Shown here: positions 34,068-43,803 of the stretch, one piece after another | Numbering within the stretch: the stretch's first letter is position 1 | Layout: every line of letters starts with the position of its first letter | DNA from: Psychrobacter sp. 1044 | Lineage (GTDB): Bacteria; Pseudomonadota; Gammaproteobacteria; Pseudomonadales; Moraxellaceae | NCBI RefSeq assembly: GCF_904846525.1 | Contig: NZ_CAJHAZ010000006.1 | Location: 62,001 to 126,000, forward strand | Length of the DNA: 64,000 nucleotides | Direction: 5' to 3' | Translations under genes and position numbers: made by a program | The notes under the pieces: generated by a model | Databases searched by the model: none | Told to the model about the DNA's origin: nothing | Seen by the model: the letters and a program-made list of their open reading frames with translations, nothing else

Positions 34068-35036
34068 ATGCCGCCATTTTCCAATTTTTCTGACGACCCA
34101 TCCGACTCATTAGAGCTTCATCATTTACCACAGCTGAACCATCGCCACCTTGTCAGCAGTGCCTCTACCAATAGCGAGCTGATAGCAGATGTACAACATG
34201 GCACGTTAAATGCTGCACAGATGCATTTACTGACCGCTGAAACCCAAAGCGCTGGACGTGGGCAGCACGGGCGCTCGTGGCAATCACCGCGCGGCAATGT
34301 CTATCTATCGTTATATCATCCTGTTCATCTGCCGATTAGCGGTTTATTGTCACTAATCATCGGCGTTGAACTGGCAAAAATGCCCATTATTCAAATATTA
34401 AATGAGCAATTACGCGCGCAAGGATTGACGCCAATTGGGGTAAAATGGGCAAATGATTTGGGCTTTTATCAACCACCATCTGACTCAGTGTCAAATGAGC
34501 CTAAACTGGCAGCGCAGACCCTACCTTTTCATAAACTTGCGGGTATTTTAATAGAGCCTGTTACCCAAACGGGCAAATTGGTCGGCGTAGTGATGGGCGT
34601 AGGACTTAATGTACAGGCAACGCCCAATCTCACTGCAAAGACCTGCGAAGGCATGAGTTATCAAGCGATTAGCCTACAGGATATTTATGAGAGGCTAAAA
34701 CCAGAGACAGATATTGTGAGTCTGCCAAGCCTAAAAATACTTTACCAACAAATGAGTAAAGCCCTGCTAGCCGCGATGACACGCTTTGAGCACTTAGGAT
34801 TAGAGAAGCCCACTGGTCAAAGCTATAATTTGGACAGCTTTTTAAAACAGTTTGAGTCGATGGATGCACTGGCAGGATTACGCTTGCACGTTACTCAAGA
34901 GCATAACGGTAAAACAGATAGCATCACAGGTTATGCTTGTGGTCTTGATACACATGGATGTTTGCAATTGCGTCAAGATAGCGGTAAGATTTCTGCGCTT
35001 TTTACCGGACGAATCGACGTTATTGATAAGGCTTAA
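34068..35036 (+). CDS. birA: Biotin--protein ligase, catalytic domain only
   Basis: Activates biotin to biotinyl-AMP and attaches it to carboxylase carrier domains such as LiuD (38910). The catalytic motif GRGQHGRSWQSPRGNVYLSL sits near residues 63-82, followed by the KWANDL lysine segment and KLAGILIEP. There is no N-terminal winged-helix domain, so it is a class I ligase that cannot act as the classical biotin repressor. A long segment (residues ~145-165) and a low-similarity C-terminal cap are seen. It sits 37 bp before coaX, a common pairing. The ATG has a weak ribosome site. Confidence 0.9.
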   Translation: MPPFSNFSDDPSDSLELHHLPQLNHRHLVSSASTNSELIADVQHGTLNAAQMHLLTAETQSAGRGQHGRSWQSPRGNVYLSLYHPVHLPISGLLSLIIGVELAKMPIIQILNEQLRAQGLTPIGVKWANDLGFYQPPSDSVSNEPKLAAQTLPFHKLAGILIEPVTQTGKLVGVVMGVGLNVQATPNLTAKTCEGMSYQAISLQDIYERLKPETDIVSLPSLKILYQQMSKALLAAMTRFEHLGLEKPTGQSYNLDSFLKQFESMDALAGLRLHVTQEHNGKTDSITGYACGLDTHGCLQLRQDSGKISALFTGRIDVIDKA

Positions 35037-35073
35037 ATCAAAGACCCAATGGGCACGATATAAAGGGATTTTT

Positions 35074-35802
35074 ATGCTCTGGTTAGATCTTGGCAACACC
35101 CGCCTAAAATACTGGCTCACCGATGATATCGGACAAATAGTCGCGCATGATGCCAAGCAACATTTGCAAGCGCCTGCCGAACTACTGATGGGTTTGACCG
35201 ATCGCTTCGAGCGTTATGCGCCTGATTTCATTGGTATCTCATCGGTGCTGGGCGACGATTTGAATATTAAAGTGTCAGAGACGTTAGGTCGTCTGAATAT
35301 TCCGTTTGAGTTTGTCCATGTCGATGCAGCGCATGCTTTGATGAAGAGTGCTTATAATGACGAACAGCTCGGCTGTGATCGTTGGCTACAGATGCTGGGC
35401 GCCGTAGATAAGAAAAAACGTCAATGCGTGATTGGCTGTGGCACAGCAGTGACCATTGACCTGATTGATCATGCTGAGCATTTGGGCGGTTATATTTTCC
35501 CCAGTATTTATCTGCAACGTGAATCACTATTTTCAGGCACTAAGCAAATTACCATATCCAATGGCACCTTTGATAGTGTGGGTCAAGGCATGACCACACA
35601 AGATGCGGTACATCGCGGTATCTTGCTCTCTATTGTCGGTGCCATCAATGAGATTAGCCATCGCCATCCCAACTTTGAAGTTATCATGACGGGTGGTGAT
35701 GCAGCGATTATCTCGCAGCACGTCAACCGTCCAGTACGCTTGCGTGATGATTTATTGTTAAATGGTCTTGCACGATATTTTGATCATACCAAACAGTCGT
35801 AA
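35074..35802 (+). CDS. coaX: Type III pantothenate kinase
   Basis: Phosphorylates pantothenate in the first step of CoA synthesis; the type III enzyme is insensitive to CoA feedback. The phosphate motif DLGNTRLKYW is at residues 5-14, GCDRWLQMLGA and GCGTAVTIDLI follow, and TGGDAAII is near the C-terminus. The longer open frame starting at 34852 overlaps birA; I chose the ATG at 35074, with AAAGGG six bases before it, giving 242 residues, the normal length. Confidence 0.95.
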   Translation: MLWLDLGNTRLKYWLTDDIGQIVAHDAKQHLQAPAELLMGLTDRFERYAPDFIGISSVLGDDLNIKVSETLGRLNIPFEFVHVDAAHALMKSAYNDEQLGCDRWLQMLGAVDKKKRQCVIGCGTAVTIDLIDHAEHLGGYIFPSIYLQRESLFSGTKQITISNGTFDSVGQGMTTQDAVHRGILLSIVGAINEISHRHPNFEVIMTGGDAAIISQHVNRPVRLRDDLLLNGLARYFDHTKQS

Positions 35803-35832
35803 TCATTTTATGAACCTTATAAAATGATTAAT

Positions 35833-35868
35833 AAAAAAGCAGTACGTTTTAGTCGTACTGCTTTTTTT
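35833..35868. terminator. Bidirectional terminator coaX / TonB-like gene
   Basis: AGCAGTACG, a 7-base loop and CGTACTGCT, flanked by A6 on one side and T7 on the other. Confidence 0.9.
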
Positions 35869-35884
35869 GACTTAAATACGATGG

Positions 35885-36397
35885 TTATGGTGCTGTAAAT
35901 ACAATCGGTACATTAACATCTCCCATTACTGCTTGCCCTTTTATCAAAAAAGGCTTAAGTCGAGCTTTGTACAGTTCCCTAATAGTCATTTTATCTATAC
36001 TTTCCACACCGCTACTCTCAATCACTTTTATATTTTTAATACTGCCTTGCTTATCAACGCGTAATGAAAAAACCATTTCTAAATCTGTTCTCTCGCAAGG
36101 TCTGATAACATTCCCGTCTTGATCGTAAGAACAATTAATTAAGTATCTATCCATAGAACGAGCAAGTCGATCAAACTTTGGCGGTGTTAGCCAGCTAGCA
36201 TCTTGAGTAGAGAGCTGAATAACAGGTTCAGGACTAGACAAATCAACCAGCTCTGCTTGTGCAGGCGCCATACTCGCTGTCATCGTAAACAATGCAAAAA
36301 AGGTAACTAACAGTCCATAGATACTGATAGGTTTTATATTGCTGAAAAAGGTAGAAACTGTATTAAAGGCTGGCTTGATATGTAATTTACGAATCAT
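35885..36397 (-). CDS. Exported TonB C-terminal-like protein
   Basis: A 170-residue secreted or membrane-attached protein. A long basic N-region and hydrophobic stretch (ISIYGLLVTFFALFTMTASM) end in a signal peptidase-like APAQAE. The C-terminal ~90 residues (FSLRVDKQGSIKNIKVIESSG, then KMTIRELYKARLKPF and VNVPIVF) follow the pattern of TonB C-terminal/energy-transducer domains. No ExbB/ExbD genes are near, so it may not energise a receptor. Two cysteines (YLINCSYDQDG; RPCERT) may form a disulfide. Confidence 0.7.
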   Translation of the reverse strand: MIRKLHIKPAFNTVSTFFSNIKPISIYGLLVTFFALFTMTASMAPAQAELVDLSSPEPVIQLSTQDASWLTPPKFDRLARSMDRYLINCSYDQDGNVIRPCERTDLEMVFSLRVDKQGSIKNIKVIESSGVESIDKMTIRELYKARLKPFLIKGQAVMGDVNVPIVFTAP

Positions 36398-36520
36398 GAT
36401 AAAAGTCTTTTATTTCAGTCATTAAAAAGTGCCACGCTATGAGACATGTAACGTAGCACATTTTTAAAACTTAAGATAAAATTATTCGATAAAAGTTAAC
36501 TTTTAAATTATTATTATGCT

Positions 36521-37708
36521 TTATTTGGTCTCGTTAAACAGCTCACGACCGACTAGCATACGGCGGATTTCACTGGTACCTGCGCCAATCTCATATAACT
36601 TGGCATCACGCCAGTAGCGGCCGAGTGGATACTCATTGGTATAGCCATTACCACCAAAGATTTGAATACCCTCGCCTGCCATCCAAGTGGCTTTTTCGGC
36701 ACACCATAGAATCACACTGGCACAATCTTTACGTACTTCTCGACTATGACCGGCACCGCGCGCGTCCAACATATCGAGATTTTTGCCGACGGTGTACAAA
36801 AAGCTGCGACCTGCTTGCAATATCGTATACATGTCTGCGACTTTACCCTGAATCAGCTGAAACTCGCCGATGGCTTGACCAAACTGCTTACGATCATGGA
36901 TATAAGGCACGACATTGTCCATCACCGCCTGCATGATGCCGATAGGACCTGCGGCCAGTACAGCACGCTCATAATCTAGGCCACTCATCAATACCTTAAC
37001 GCCTTCATTGAGACCGCCCAAGATATTTTCACTTGGCACGGTCACATTATTAAAGGTCATCTCACCCGTATGGCTACCACGCATGCCAAGCTTATCGAGC
37101 TTTTGTGCCGTACCAAAACCTTCCATGCCTTTTTCAACGATAAAAGCGGTCATGCCTTTAGCGCCAAGCTCTGGCTTAGTCTTAGCATAAACCACCATCA
37201 CGTCAGCATCAGGGCCATTGGTGATCCACATTTTGCTACCGTTTAACACATAGCTGCCGTCTTTCTCTTCGGCTCTGAGCTTCATGCTAACGACGTCTGA
37301 GCCAGCACCAGTCTCACTCATTGCCAGTGCACCGATGAACTCACCGCTAACCAGCTTTGGCAAATACTTTTGTTTTTGTGCCTCAGAGCCATTGCGTTTT
37401 ATTTGGTTTATACATAGATTTGAGTGCGCACCATAGCTCAGTGCTACAGAAGCAGACGCACGGCTAATCTCTTCCATCGCGACCATATGTGCGACGTAGC
37501 CCATGTTAGAGCCGCCGTACTCTTCAGGAACGGTGATGCCATGTAGACCGATGTCACCCATCTTTTGCCACAGATCCATGGGGAACTCGTCGCTGCTATC
37601 AATCTCGGCAGCACGTGGAGCAATTTCATTGGTGGCAAACTGCTGTACCATATCGCGTAGGGCATCAATATCTTCGCCAAGCTGAAAATTCAATCCAGGT
37701 AAACTCAT
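36521..37708 (-). CDS. liuA: Isovaleryl-CoA dehydrogenase
   Basis: FAD-dependent oxidation of isovaleryl-CoA to 3-methylcrotonyl-CoA in leucine breakdown. The 395-residue acyl-CoA dehydrogenase has the FAD motif [43 protein letters not shown] and [30 protein letters not shown] near the C-terminus. The catalytic Glu typical of isovaleryl-type enzymes is the glutamate in [13 protein letters not shown]. Role is supported by the downstream/upstream leucine genes liuB-C-D-E. Confidence 0.95.
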   Translation of the reverse strand: MSLPGLNFQLGEDIDALRDMVQQFATNEIAPRAAEIDSSDEFPMDLWQKMGDIGLHGITVPEEYGGSNMGYVAHMVAMEEISRASASVALSYGAHSNLCINQIKRNGSEAQKQKYLPKLVSGEFIGALAMSETGAGSDVVSMKLRAEEKDGSYVLNGSKMWITNGPDADVMVVYAKTKPELGAKGMTAFIVEKGMEGFGTAQKLDKLGMRGSHTGEMTFNNVTVPSENILGGLNEGVKVLMSGLDYERAVLAAGPIGIMQAVMDNVVPYIHDRKQFGQAIGEFQLIQGKVADMYTILQAGRSFLYTVGKNLDMLDARGAGHSREVRKDCASVILWCAEKATWMAGEGIQIFGGNGYTNEYPLGRYWRDAKLYEIGAGTSEIRRMLVGRELFNETK

Positions 37709-37802
37709 AACTATTCCTTGTGTTTTGATATTTTTAAATTTCGAATTTTAATCTGCTTTTTAAAACCACTGTAACTGTATTTATAATGTCATTTTTGGAG
37801 TC

Positions 37803-37907
37803 ATAGTCAATTCAATGTGAAAGTCTGACAAGACAACCGAGTGTAGATGTATATGTAATACTTCAAGCGAGGTTAACGCAGTAACACTTTTATAGTGGAT
37901 TGACTAT
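37803..37907 (+). repeat. Intergenic inverted-repeat element, family A, copy 2
   Basis: 105 bp between liuE and liuA. Left end ATAGTCAATTCA; the right end reads ATAGTCAATCCA on the other strand, so the first ~20 bp are inverted repeats (also AAAG at the inner side). Core: CAAGACAACCGAGTGTAGAT and GCGAGGTTAACGCAGTAACA. TA dinucleotides flank the GTCAAT ends, consistent with a TA target duplication. Confidence 0.7.
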
Positions 37908-37912
37908 ATTGG

Positions 37913-38863
37913 TTAAGACTGACGTTTATTAATCAGCGCCCGTGCCACATTTGAGCCATTTGGACGCTTTAAAAACGCACTGATACGCTCGCCTGCCACG
38001 ACCAATTTATCTAAGTCGATACCTGTACTGATACCCATACCATGCAGCATATACACCACATCTTCGGTCGCGACATTACCCGTTGCGCCTTTAGCATAAG
38101 GACAGCCGCCCAGTCCAGCCACTGAGGTATCAAATTCGCTAACACCCATTTGTAGTGCGGCTAGCGTATTGCTCAATGCTTGACCATAAGTATCATGAAA
38201 ATGACCCGATAGCATAGAGATATCGGCATATTCTAATGCGGCTTGTAACGCACGCTGCACTTTGAGCGGTGTACCAACACCAATGGTATCAGCAATACCA
38301 ATTTGCTCTGAACCAATCTCAACCAAGCGCTTGGTCACATACGCTACTTGTCTTGGGTCAATCTCGCCTTCATAAGGACAGCCAACCGTACAAGAGATCA
38401 CGCCGCGTACTTTGATACCTTGCGCCTTTGCAGCCGCTGCCACTGGTGCAAAACGCTCGATACTCTCATCGATACTACAGTTGATATTCTTTTGACTAAA
38501 GGTCTCACTTGCTGAACCAAAAATAACGATTTCATCAGGGCGGTGCAAAATGGCATTTTCAAAGCCGCGCATATTGGGTACTAGCACTGAATAGCAAATG
38601 TATGTCTGCCGTGTCGGCGCTAGCGCGTCAAGTAGCGCGCTATTATCGCCCATCTGTGGCACCCACTTTGGTGAGACAAAGCTTGTTGCTTCTAGCTTTT
38701 TGACACCGGCTGCAATCAAATCGTTGATAAGCGTTTGCTTAACCTCAGTCGGTACCGTCATTGATTCGTTTTGTAGTCCATCACGAGGACTGACATCAAC
38801 GATTCTGACATGGCTTGGATATGAATGGCTTGGATATGAATGGTTTAGATACGAATGGCTCAT
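37913..38863 (-). CDS. liuE: Hydroxymethylglutaryl-CoA lyase
   Basis: Cleaves 3-hydroxy-3-methylglutaryl-CoA to acetoacetate and acetyl-CoA, the last leucine-degradation step. DVSPRDGLQNE near the start holds the catalytic Arg-Asp, SCTVGCPYEG and FHDTYGQALSN carry the metal-binding histidine segment, and GLGGCPYAKGATGNVATED includes the active-site cysteine. The first ~18 residues are a slippage-prone repeat of Ser-His-Ser-Tyr-Pro/Leu, which is not part of the enzyme core. 46 bp separate it from liuD. Confidence 0.95.
   Translation of the reverse strand: MSHSYLNHSYPSHSYPSHVRIVDVSPRDGLQNESMTVPTEVKQTLINDLIAAGVKKLEATSFVSPKWVPQMGDNSALLDALAPTRQTYICYSVLVPNMRGFENAILHRPDEIVIFGSASETFSQKNINCSIDESIERFAPVAAAAKAQGIKVRGVISCTVGCPYEGEIDPRQVAYVTKRLVEIGSEQIGIADTIGVGTPLKVQRALQAALEYADISMLSGHFHDTYGQALSNTLAALQMGVSEFDTSVAGLGGCPYAKGATGNVATEDVVYMLHGMGISTGIDLDKLVVAGERISAFLKRPNGSNVARALINKRQS
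38812..38856. repeat. Three 15-bp tandem repeats in the liuE 5' end
   Basis: The unit GGCTTGGATATGAAT occurs twice exactly (38812, 38827) and once with changes (38842). Each unit encodes five residues, so copy-number changes would keep the frame and only lengthen the N-terminal tail. Confidence 0.8.
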
Positions 38864-38909
38864 GCTCGTCGTCCTTTTTATTATTCACCTTTTTATGAGG
38901 CTCTGTCAG

Positions 38910-41027
38910 CTATTGGCTTTCAGTATCAATGCGTAATAACTCGTCACCATCAGCGACCAAATCACCTGCTGCAAATAGCAACTCTGCCACCACACCATCT
39001 GTCGGCGCGGTAATGGTATGCTCAATTTTCATGGCTTCGATGACTGCTAATGGCTCGCCTTTTTTCACAATATCGCCAACCGCCACTTTAAAGGCCACTA
39101 CTTGACCTGGCATCGGTGACTTTAAACTGCCAACTGCGGCGGACTCTTCACCCACATGTGCCATAATATCAACAAGCGTAATCTCGTCACGACCACTGTC
39201 TGTGAATACATAGACCGTCTCATTAAGCACCCAGCTTTGCGCGCTAGTACGAGCACCATCCAACCATAATGTATGATTGTGCTCGTCGCTACTGGCATAG
39301 CTCACTTGACCTTCATAAACCGTTTCGGTCTGAGCAGCGACATTAATATTACTATTATCCTGTGTATTCGTGACTTCTTTTTCAATAACAAGCGTAAAGC
39401 TACTGAGGTTATCACCGCCTTTTTTGCTGTCTGAACAACTTGCATTATGCCAGTTGCTCATGCGGGCCGTATAAGCATGCTCATCATAAACCAAGCTAAA
39501 TGATCTGGTGTAGTCGCTATAAGCACGGAAGCCTGTAGGTTTGCTAAATGGATCAATATCTGACTCTTGCATTGCAATCTCGCTCGCAAGCTGACGAGTA
39601 ATGGCGGTCACAACGAGCGTCGATAAAGCTAAAGGCTGCTGATTAAAAATCGCATCACGCTCGTGCTCAATCAATGCCGTATCGAGATTGGCTTTGCTAA
39701 AAGACTCTGTATTTAAGATATAGCGTAAAAATGCCGCATTATTCGGCAAACCCACGATACGTGTTTGCGCAAGTGCTCGATCGAGCTTGGCTAATGCTTG
39801 CTCTCGCGTTGGCGCATGCACGATGAGCTTGGCAATCATAGAGTCATAGAACGGGCTAATCACATCACCTTCGCGCACGCCATCATCGATACGCACGCCA
39901 GTACCGTCTTTATCAATCATAAAAGTGCTGTGTTCAGGTTTTTGATACGTGAACAACGTACCTGTCGCTGGCAAGAAGCTATTGTCAGGGTTTTCGGCAC
40001 AGATACGCGCCTCAATAGCATGACCATTGATAGTCAGTTCGTCTTGGGTTTTTGGCAATGGCTGACCTGCCGCAACTAAGAGCTGCCACTCAACCAAATC
40101 GACACCCGTAATCGCTTCACTGACTGGATGCTCAACCTGCAACCGCGTATTCATTTCCATAAAATAAAAATTCATAGCGTCTTCACGCTGCTCAACGATG
40201 AACTCAACCGTGCCTGCGCCAACATAATCGACCGCACGAGCCGCTTCGATAGCTGCTGTTCCCATCGCCTCACGCATCGCAATATCAACACCCGGTGCAG
40301 GCGCTTCTTCTAATACTTTTTGGTGACGGCGCTGTACGGAGCAATCACGCTCAAACAGATGCACATAGTTGCCATGCGTATCACCGAATACTTGGATTTC
40401 GATATGGCGCGGTTTTAATGCGTATTTTTCAACCAACACTTTATCATCACCGAAGCTCGTAATGGCTTCACGGCGACATGAGTCTAATAAATCTACAAAA
40501 TCGCTGCTTTTTTCGACGATACGCATGCCTTTACCGCCGCCTCCTGCACTGGCTTTAATCAAGACAGGATAGCCAATAGCATCGGCCTGCTGCTGCAAAA
40601 ATTCTGCATCTTGATTGTCACCATGATAGCCGGGTATCAGTGGCACGCCCGCTATTTCCATCAACCGCTTGGATTCAGATTTGCCACCCATGGCGCGGAT
40701 AGCATCAGCCGATGGACCGATAAATACCAGTCCTGCATCCTGACAGGCTTGCGCAAAATCAGCATTTTCGCTCAAAAATCCATAACCCGGATGAATCGCT
40801 TGGGCGCCAGTCTCAAGCGCTATCGCGATAATCGCATCACCTTTTAGATAGCTGTCTTTTGGTGCCGAACCACCCAAATAGATGGCTTCATCACAGACAG
40901 CCACATGCTTGGCTTCACGATCTGCATCAGAATAAACAGCGACGGTGCTGACACCCAGACGCTTGGCAGTCGCGGCTACTCGGCAGGCAATTTCACCACG
41001 GTTGGCAATTAGAATTTTAGAAAACAT
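38910..41027 (-). CDS. liuD: Methylcrotonoyl-CoA carboxylase, biotin-carrying alpha subunit
   Basis: Biotin carboxylase plus biotin carrier subunit for ATP-dependent carboxylation of 3-methylcrotonyl-CoA. It starts with the carboxylase N-domain (ILIANRGEIACRVAATAKRLG), has the ATP-grasp glycine loop KASAGGGGKGMRIV and EMNTRLQVEHPVSE, and ends with the carrier domain where EAMKIEHT holds the biotinylated lysine K667. The 705-residue length is normal. A variable Ser/Asn-rich linker (~residues 530-580) joins the parts. BirA (34068) would biotinylate it. Confidence 0.96.
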   Translation of the reverse strand: MFSKILIANRGEIACRVAATAKRLGVSTVAVYSDADREAKHVAVCDEAIYLGGSAPKDSYLKGDAIIAIALETGAQAIHPGYGFLSENADFAQACQDAGLVFIGPSADAIRAMGGKSESKRLMEIAGVPLIPGYHGDNQDAEFLQQQADAIGYPVLIKASAGGGGKGMRIVEKSSDFVDLLDSCRREAITSFGDDKVLVEKYALKPRHIEIQVFGDTHGNYVHLFERDCSVQRRHQKVLEEAPAPGVDIAMREAMGTAAIEAARAVDYVGAGTVEFIVEQREDAMNFYFMEMNTRLQVEHPVSEAITGVDLVEWQLLVAAGQPLPKTQDELTINGHAIEARICAENPDNSFLPATGTLFTYQKPEHSTFMIDKDGTGVRIDDGVREGDVISPFYDSMIAKLIVHAPTREQALAKLDRALAQTRIVGLPNNAAFLRYILNTESFSKANLDTALIEHERDAIFNQQPLALSTLVVTAITRQLASEIAMQESDIDPFSKPTGFRAYSDYTRSFSLVYDEHAYTARMSNWHNASCSDSKKGGDNLSSFTLVIEKEVTNTQDNSNINVAAQTETVYEGQVSYASSDEHNHTLWLDGARTSAQSWVLNETVYVFTDSGRDEITLVDIMAHVGEESAAVGSLKSPMPGQVVAFKVAVGDIVKKGEPLAVIEAMKIEHTITAPTDGVVAELLFAAGDLVADGDELLRIDTESQ

Positions 41028-41096
41028 AACTATCCCTGTGTGTTATCGTTTTTATTTGAGGTCTTGTCTATTGACTCATTTGTCTCTTGTGCAGTA

Positions 41097-41906
41097 TTAA
41101 TCTGCTGTCAGCCAATCAGGTTTACGCTTTTGCAAAAAGGCTTGCACGCCTTCTTTACCTTGCTCTGATGAGCGAATATCAGCGATGCCTTTTACCGTAT
41201 CGGCAATCAGCTTATCAGTGATGGGCGCATCAGCGACATCGTGTAATAGCTGCTTGCAAGTTTTGACTGCATCAGGGCTGTTTTTGACGACTTTGCTACA
41301 AAATATAGCGACCTCATCAGCCAGCCATTCTTCGCTAACCCGCTCATGGATAAAGCCAAGCTGCCGTGCCTTTTTGGCATCAAATACTTCAGCACTTAAG
41401 AAGTAACGCTGCGAGGCTCTAGCACCCAGTGCTCTGATGACATAAGGGCTAATCGTTGCAGGCGCTAACCCTAAACGCACTTCGCTGAGGCAGAAGTTAG
41501 CAATTTTAACAGCGATGGCCACATCACAGACAGCCACTAATCCCATGCCGCCTGCATAAACATCGCCTTGAATAGCAGCAACTGTTGGCTTAGGGCATTC
41601 ATAAATAGTTTTGAGCATTTGCGCCAATTTATCGGCGTCTGCAAGATTCTCTTCATAGCTATAATCCGCCATGGCACGCATCCAATTCAAATCAGCACCT
41701 GCACAGAATGCCTTGCCAGCAGCTGCTAATACAATCACACGTACCTCATCATCAGCGCCAAGCGTATTAAATGCATCGGTTAGCTCAGCAATCATTTCAT
41801 CGTTAAAGGCATTACGTATCTCAGGACGATTTAACGTCACCGTAGCCACGTGCTGTTCCACTTTAACCAATAAGCTTTTATAATTTTTATCACTGTCTTT
41901 TTGCAT
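41097..41906 (-). CDS. liuC: Methylglutaconyl-CoA hydratase (crotonase family)
   Basis: Hydrates 3-methylglutaconyl-CoA to HMG-CoA. The 269-residue crotonase fold shows NRPEIRNAFND, AGKAFCAGADLNWM and the oxyanion-hole segment QGDVYAGGMGLVAVCD, followed by SEVRLGLAPATISPYV typical of this subgroup. The open frame extends upstream to a TTG inside a repeat element, but the ATG at 41906 with GAG about eight bases before it gives a normal N-terminus. It lies between liuB and liuD; assignment to methylglutaconyl-CoA rests on this context. Confidence 0.92.
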   Translation of the reverse strand: MQKDSDKNYKSLLVKVEQHVATVTLNRPEIRNAFNDEMIAELTDAFNTLGADDEVRVIVLAAAGKAFCAGADLNWMRAMADYSYEENLADADKLAQMLKTIYECPKPTVAAIQGDVYAGGMGLVAVCDVAIAVKIANFCLSEVRLGLAPATISPYVIRALGARASQRYFLSAEVFDAKKARQLGFIHERVSEEWLADEVAIFCSKVVKNSPDAVKTCKQLLHDVADAPITDKLIADTVKGIADIRSSEQGKEGVQAFLQKRKPDWLTAD

Positions 41907-41948
41907 AACTTTCTCTATATTTTTATGTAAATATTTAAACAAACGCTC

Positions 41949-42047
41949 GGTCAATCCATAATAATGTTAATACAAGGAAACCGAATGTAGATGTACAAAT
42001 CGTACTTCAAATGAGGTTGACGCAGTAGTCGCTTATTATGGGAAGGC
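41949..42047 (+). repeat. Intergenic inverted-repeat element, family A, copy 3
   Basis: About 99 bp between liuB and liuC. Inner inverted ends: CCATAATAA at left, TTATTATGG at right. Core: CAAGGAAACCGAATGTAGAT and ATGAGGTTGACGCAGTAG, clearly the same family as copy 2. The terminal GTCAAT is kept only at the left, so this copy is more decayed. Confidence 0.65.
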
Positions 42048-42057
42048 CTGAAAATGC

Positions 42058-43668
42058 TTACATCCTAAAAACACCAAAAGTCGTCTCTTCAATCGGTGCG
42101 TTATAGGCAGCGCTTAACCCTAATGCTAATACATGACGGGTATCAGCAGGGTCAATCACGCCATCATCCCATAGACGTGCGGTGGCATAATATGGGTGAC
42201 CTTGCTTTTCATACATATCGAGAATCGGCGCTTTAAATGCGGCTTCATCATCATCACTCCATGCCTCGCCTTTACGGTCAAAATTATCACGCTTGACCGT
42301 TGCCAATACTGATGCTGCTTGCTCGCCGCCCATCACTGAGATGCGCGCATTTGGCCACATCCATAAAAAGCGCGGACTATAAGCACGGCCACACATGCCG
42401 TAGTTACCAGCACCAAATGAGCCACCGACGATAACCGTGAATTTTGGCACTTTTGCATTGGCGACTGCCATGACCATTTTGGCACCATGACGGGCAATAC
42501 CTTCGTTTTCATATTTGCGACCGACCATAAAACCAGTGATGTTTTGCAAAAATACCAATGGGATTTTGCGCTTGCAACATAGCTCGATGAAGTGCGTGCC
42601 TTTCTGTGCTGACTCACTAAATAAGATGCCGTTGTTGGCGATGATACCGACTGGCATCCCTTCGATATGAGCGAATCCACAAACCAGCGTTGTACCAAAG
42701 CGTGATTTGAATTCATCAAAGGCACTGTCATCAACGATACGAGCAATGATTTCTTTGATATCAAATGGCTTGCGCTTATCGGTTGGAATGACGCCATATA
42801 GCTCTTTGGCATCATAACGTGGTGGACGTGGTTTGATTTGATTGGGCACTTGCTTCGCAGGACGATTTAGATGACTAACGATGTTGCGCGCAATCGACAA
42901 CGCATGTGTATCGCTCTGTGCTAAGTGATCGACGACCCCTGACAGACGGGTATGCACATCGCCGCCGCCCAAGTCTTCGGCAGTGACCTCTTCGCCTGTC
43001 GCCGCTTTTACCAGTGGTGGACCACCCAAAAAGATGGTGCCTTGATCTTTGACAATAATAGACTCGTCACTCATCGCTGGCACATAAGCCCCGCCAGCCG
43101 TACAGCTGCCCATGACCACAGAAATCTGAGGAATACCGGCGGCGCTCATATTGGCCTGATTAAAAAAGATGCGACCAAAATGCTCTTTATCGGGGAACAC
43201 GTCATCTTGATTGGGTAAGTTAGCGCCGCCTGAATCCACCAAGTAAACACACGGCAAGTTATTCTCTTGCGCGATTTCTTGCGCACGCAGATGTTTTTTG
43301 ACCGTCATTGGATAATAAGTGCCGCCCTTTACCGTGGCATCATTACAAACAATCATACACTCTATGCCATTGATACGACCGATACCCGCAATCACGCCCG
43401 CCGCTGGAATCTCTTCGCCATACATATCGTGCGCGGCCATCGGTGCCACTTCTAAAAATGGCGTACCCACATCGAGCAAACGCTCAACACGCTCACGTGG
43501 TAACAGTTTACCACGGGCTAAATGCTTGGCACGGGCACGCTCTGAACCGCCTTGCACGACTTTACGCAAGTGACCATATAAATCATCAACCACCGCTTGC
43601 ATTGCGGCACTATTTTGCTGAAATTCAGCGGCGTTTGGACTCAGTTTACTGGTTATGATAGCGCTCAT
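42058..43668 (-). CDS. liuB: Methylcrotonoyl-CoA carboxylase, carboxyltransferase beta subunit
   Basis: Carboxyltransferase half of methylcrotonyl-CoA carboxylase; partners with LiuD. The 536-residue protein has [58 protein letters not shown] and the C-terminal [34 protein letters not shown], all characteristic of the family. It heads the core liuB-C-D-E-A series on the minus strand. Confidence 0.96.
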   Translation of the reverse strand: MSAIITSKLSPNAAEFQQNSAAMQAVVDDLYGHLRKVVQGGSERARAKHLARGKLLPRERVERLLDVGTPFLEVAPMAAHDMYGEEIPAAGVIAGIGRINGIECMIVCNDATVKGGTYYPMTVKKHLRAQEIAQENNLPCVYLVDSGGANLPNQDDVFPDKEHFGRIFFNQANMSAAGIPQISVVMGSCTAGGAYVPAMSDESIIVKDQGTIFLGGPPLVKAATGEEVTAEDLGGGDVHTRLSGVVDHLAQSDTHALSIARNIVSHLNRPAKQVPNQIKPRPPRYDAKELYGVIPTDKRKPFDIKEIIARIVDDSAFDEFKSRFGTTLVCGFAHIEGMPVGIIANNGILFSESAQKGTHFIELCCKRKIPLVFLQNITGFMVGRKYENEGIARHGAKMVMAVANAKVPKFTVIVGGSFGAGNYGMCGRAYSPRFLWMWPNARISVMGGEQAASVLATVKRDNFDRKGEAWSDDDEAAFKAPILDMYEKQGHPYYATARLWDDGVIDPADTRHVLALGLSAAYNAPIEETTFGVFRM

Positions 43669-43803
43669 GATATCCCTTTTTCTTTAATACGTAGGTACGT
43701 AAATGCGAGTGGCTTTTTTCTTTTAGTCTTGACTCATAATAATAATTTTCAATATAACAGATCTGAAATAGTCTTTAGTATTACAGATTAAGTCATCATC
43801 TGA

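Noticed and set aside
36429-36459. Imperfect inverted repeat GTGCCACG / CGTAGCAC downstream of liuA
   Set aside because: Stem interrupted by mismatches and lacking a T-run; not strong enough to call a terminator.
42333-42815. 160-codon open frame overlapping liuB on the same strand, other frame
   Set aside because: Overlaps the conserved carboxyltransferase core and has no family features.
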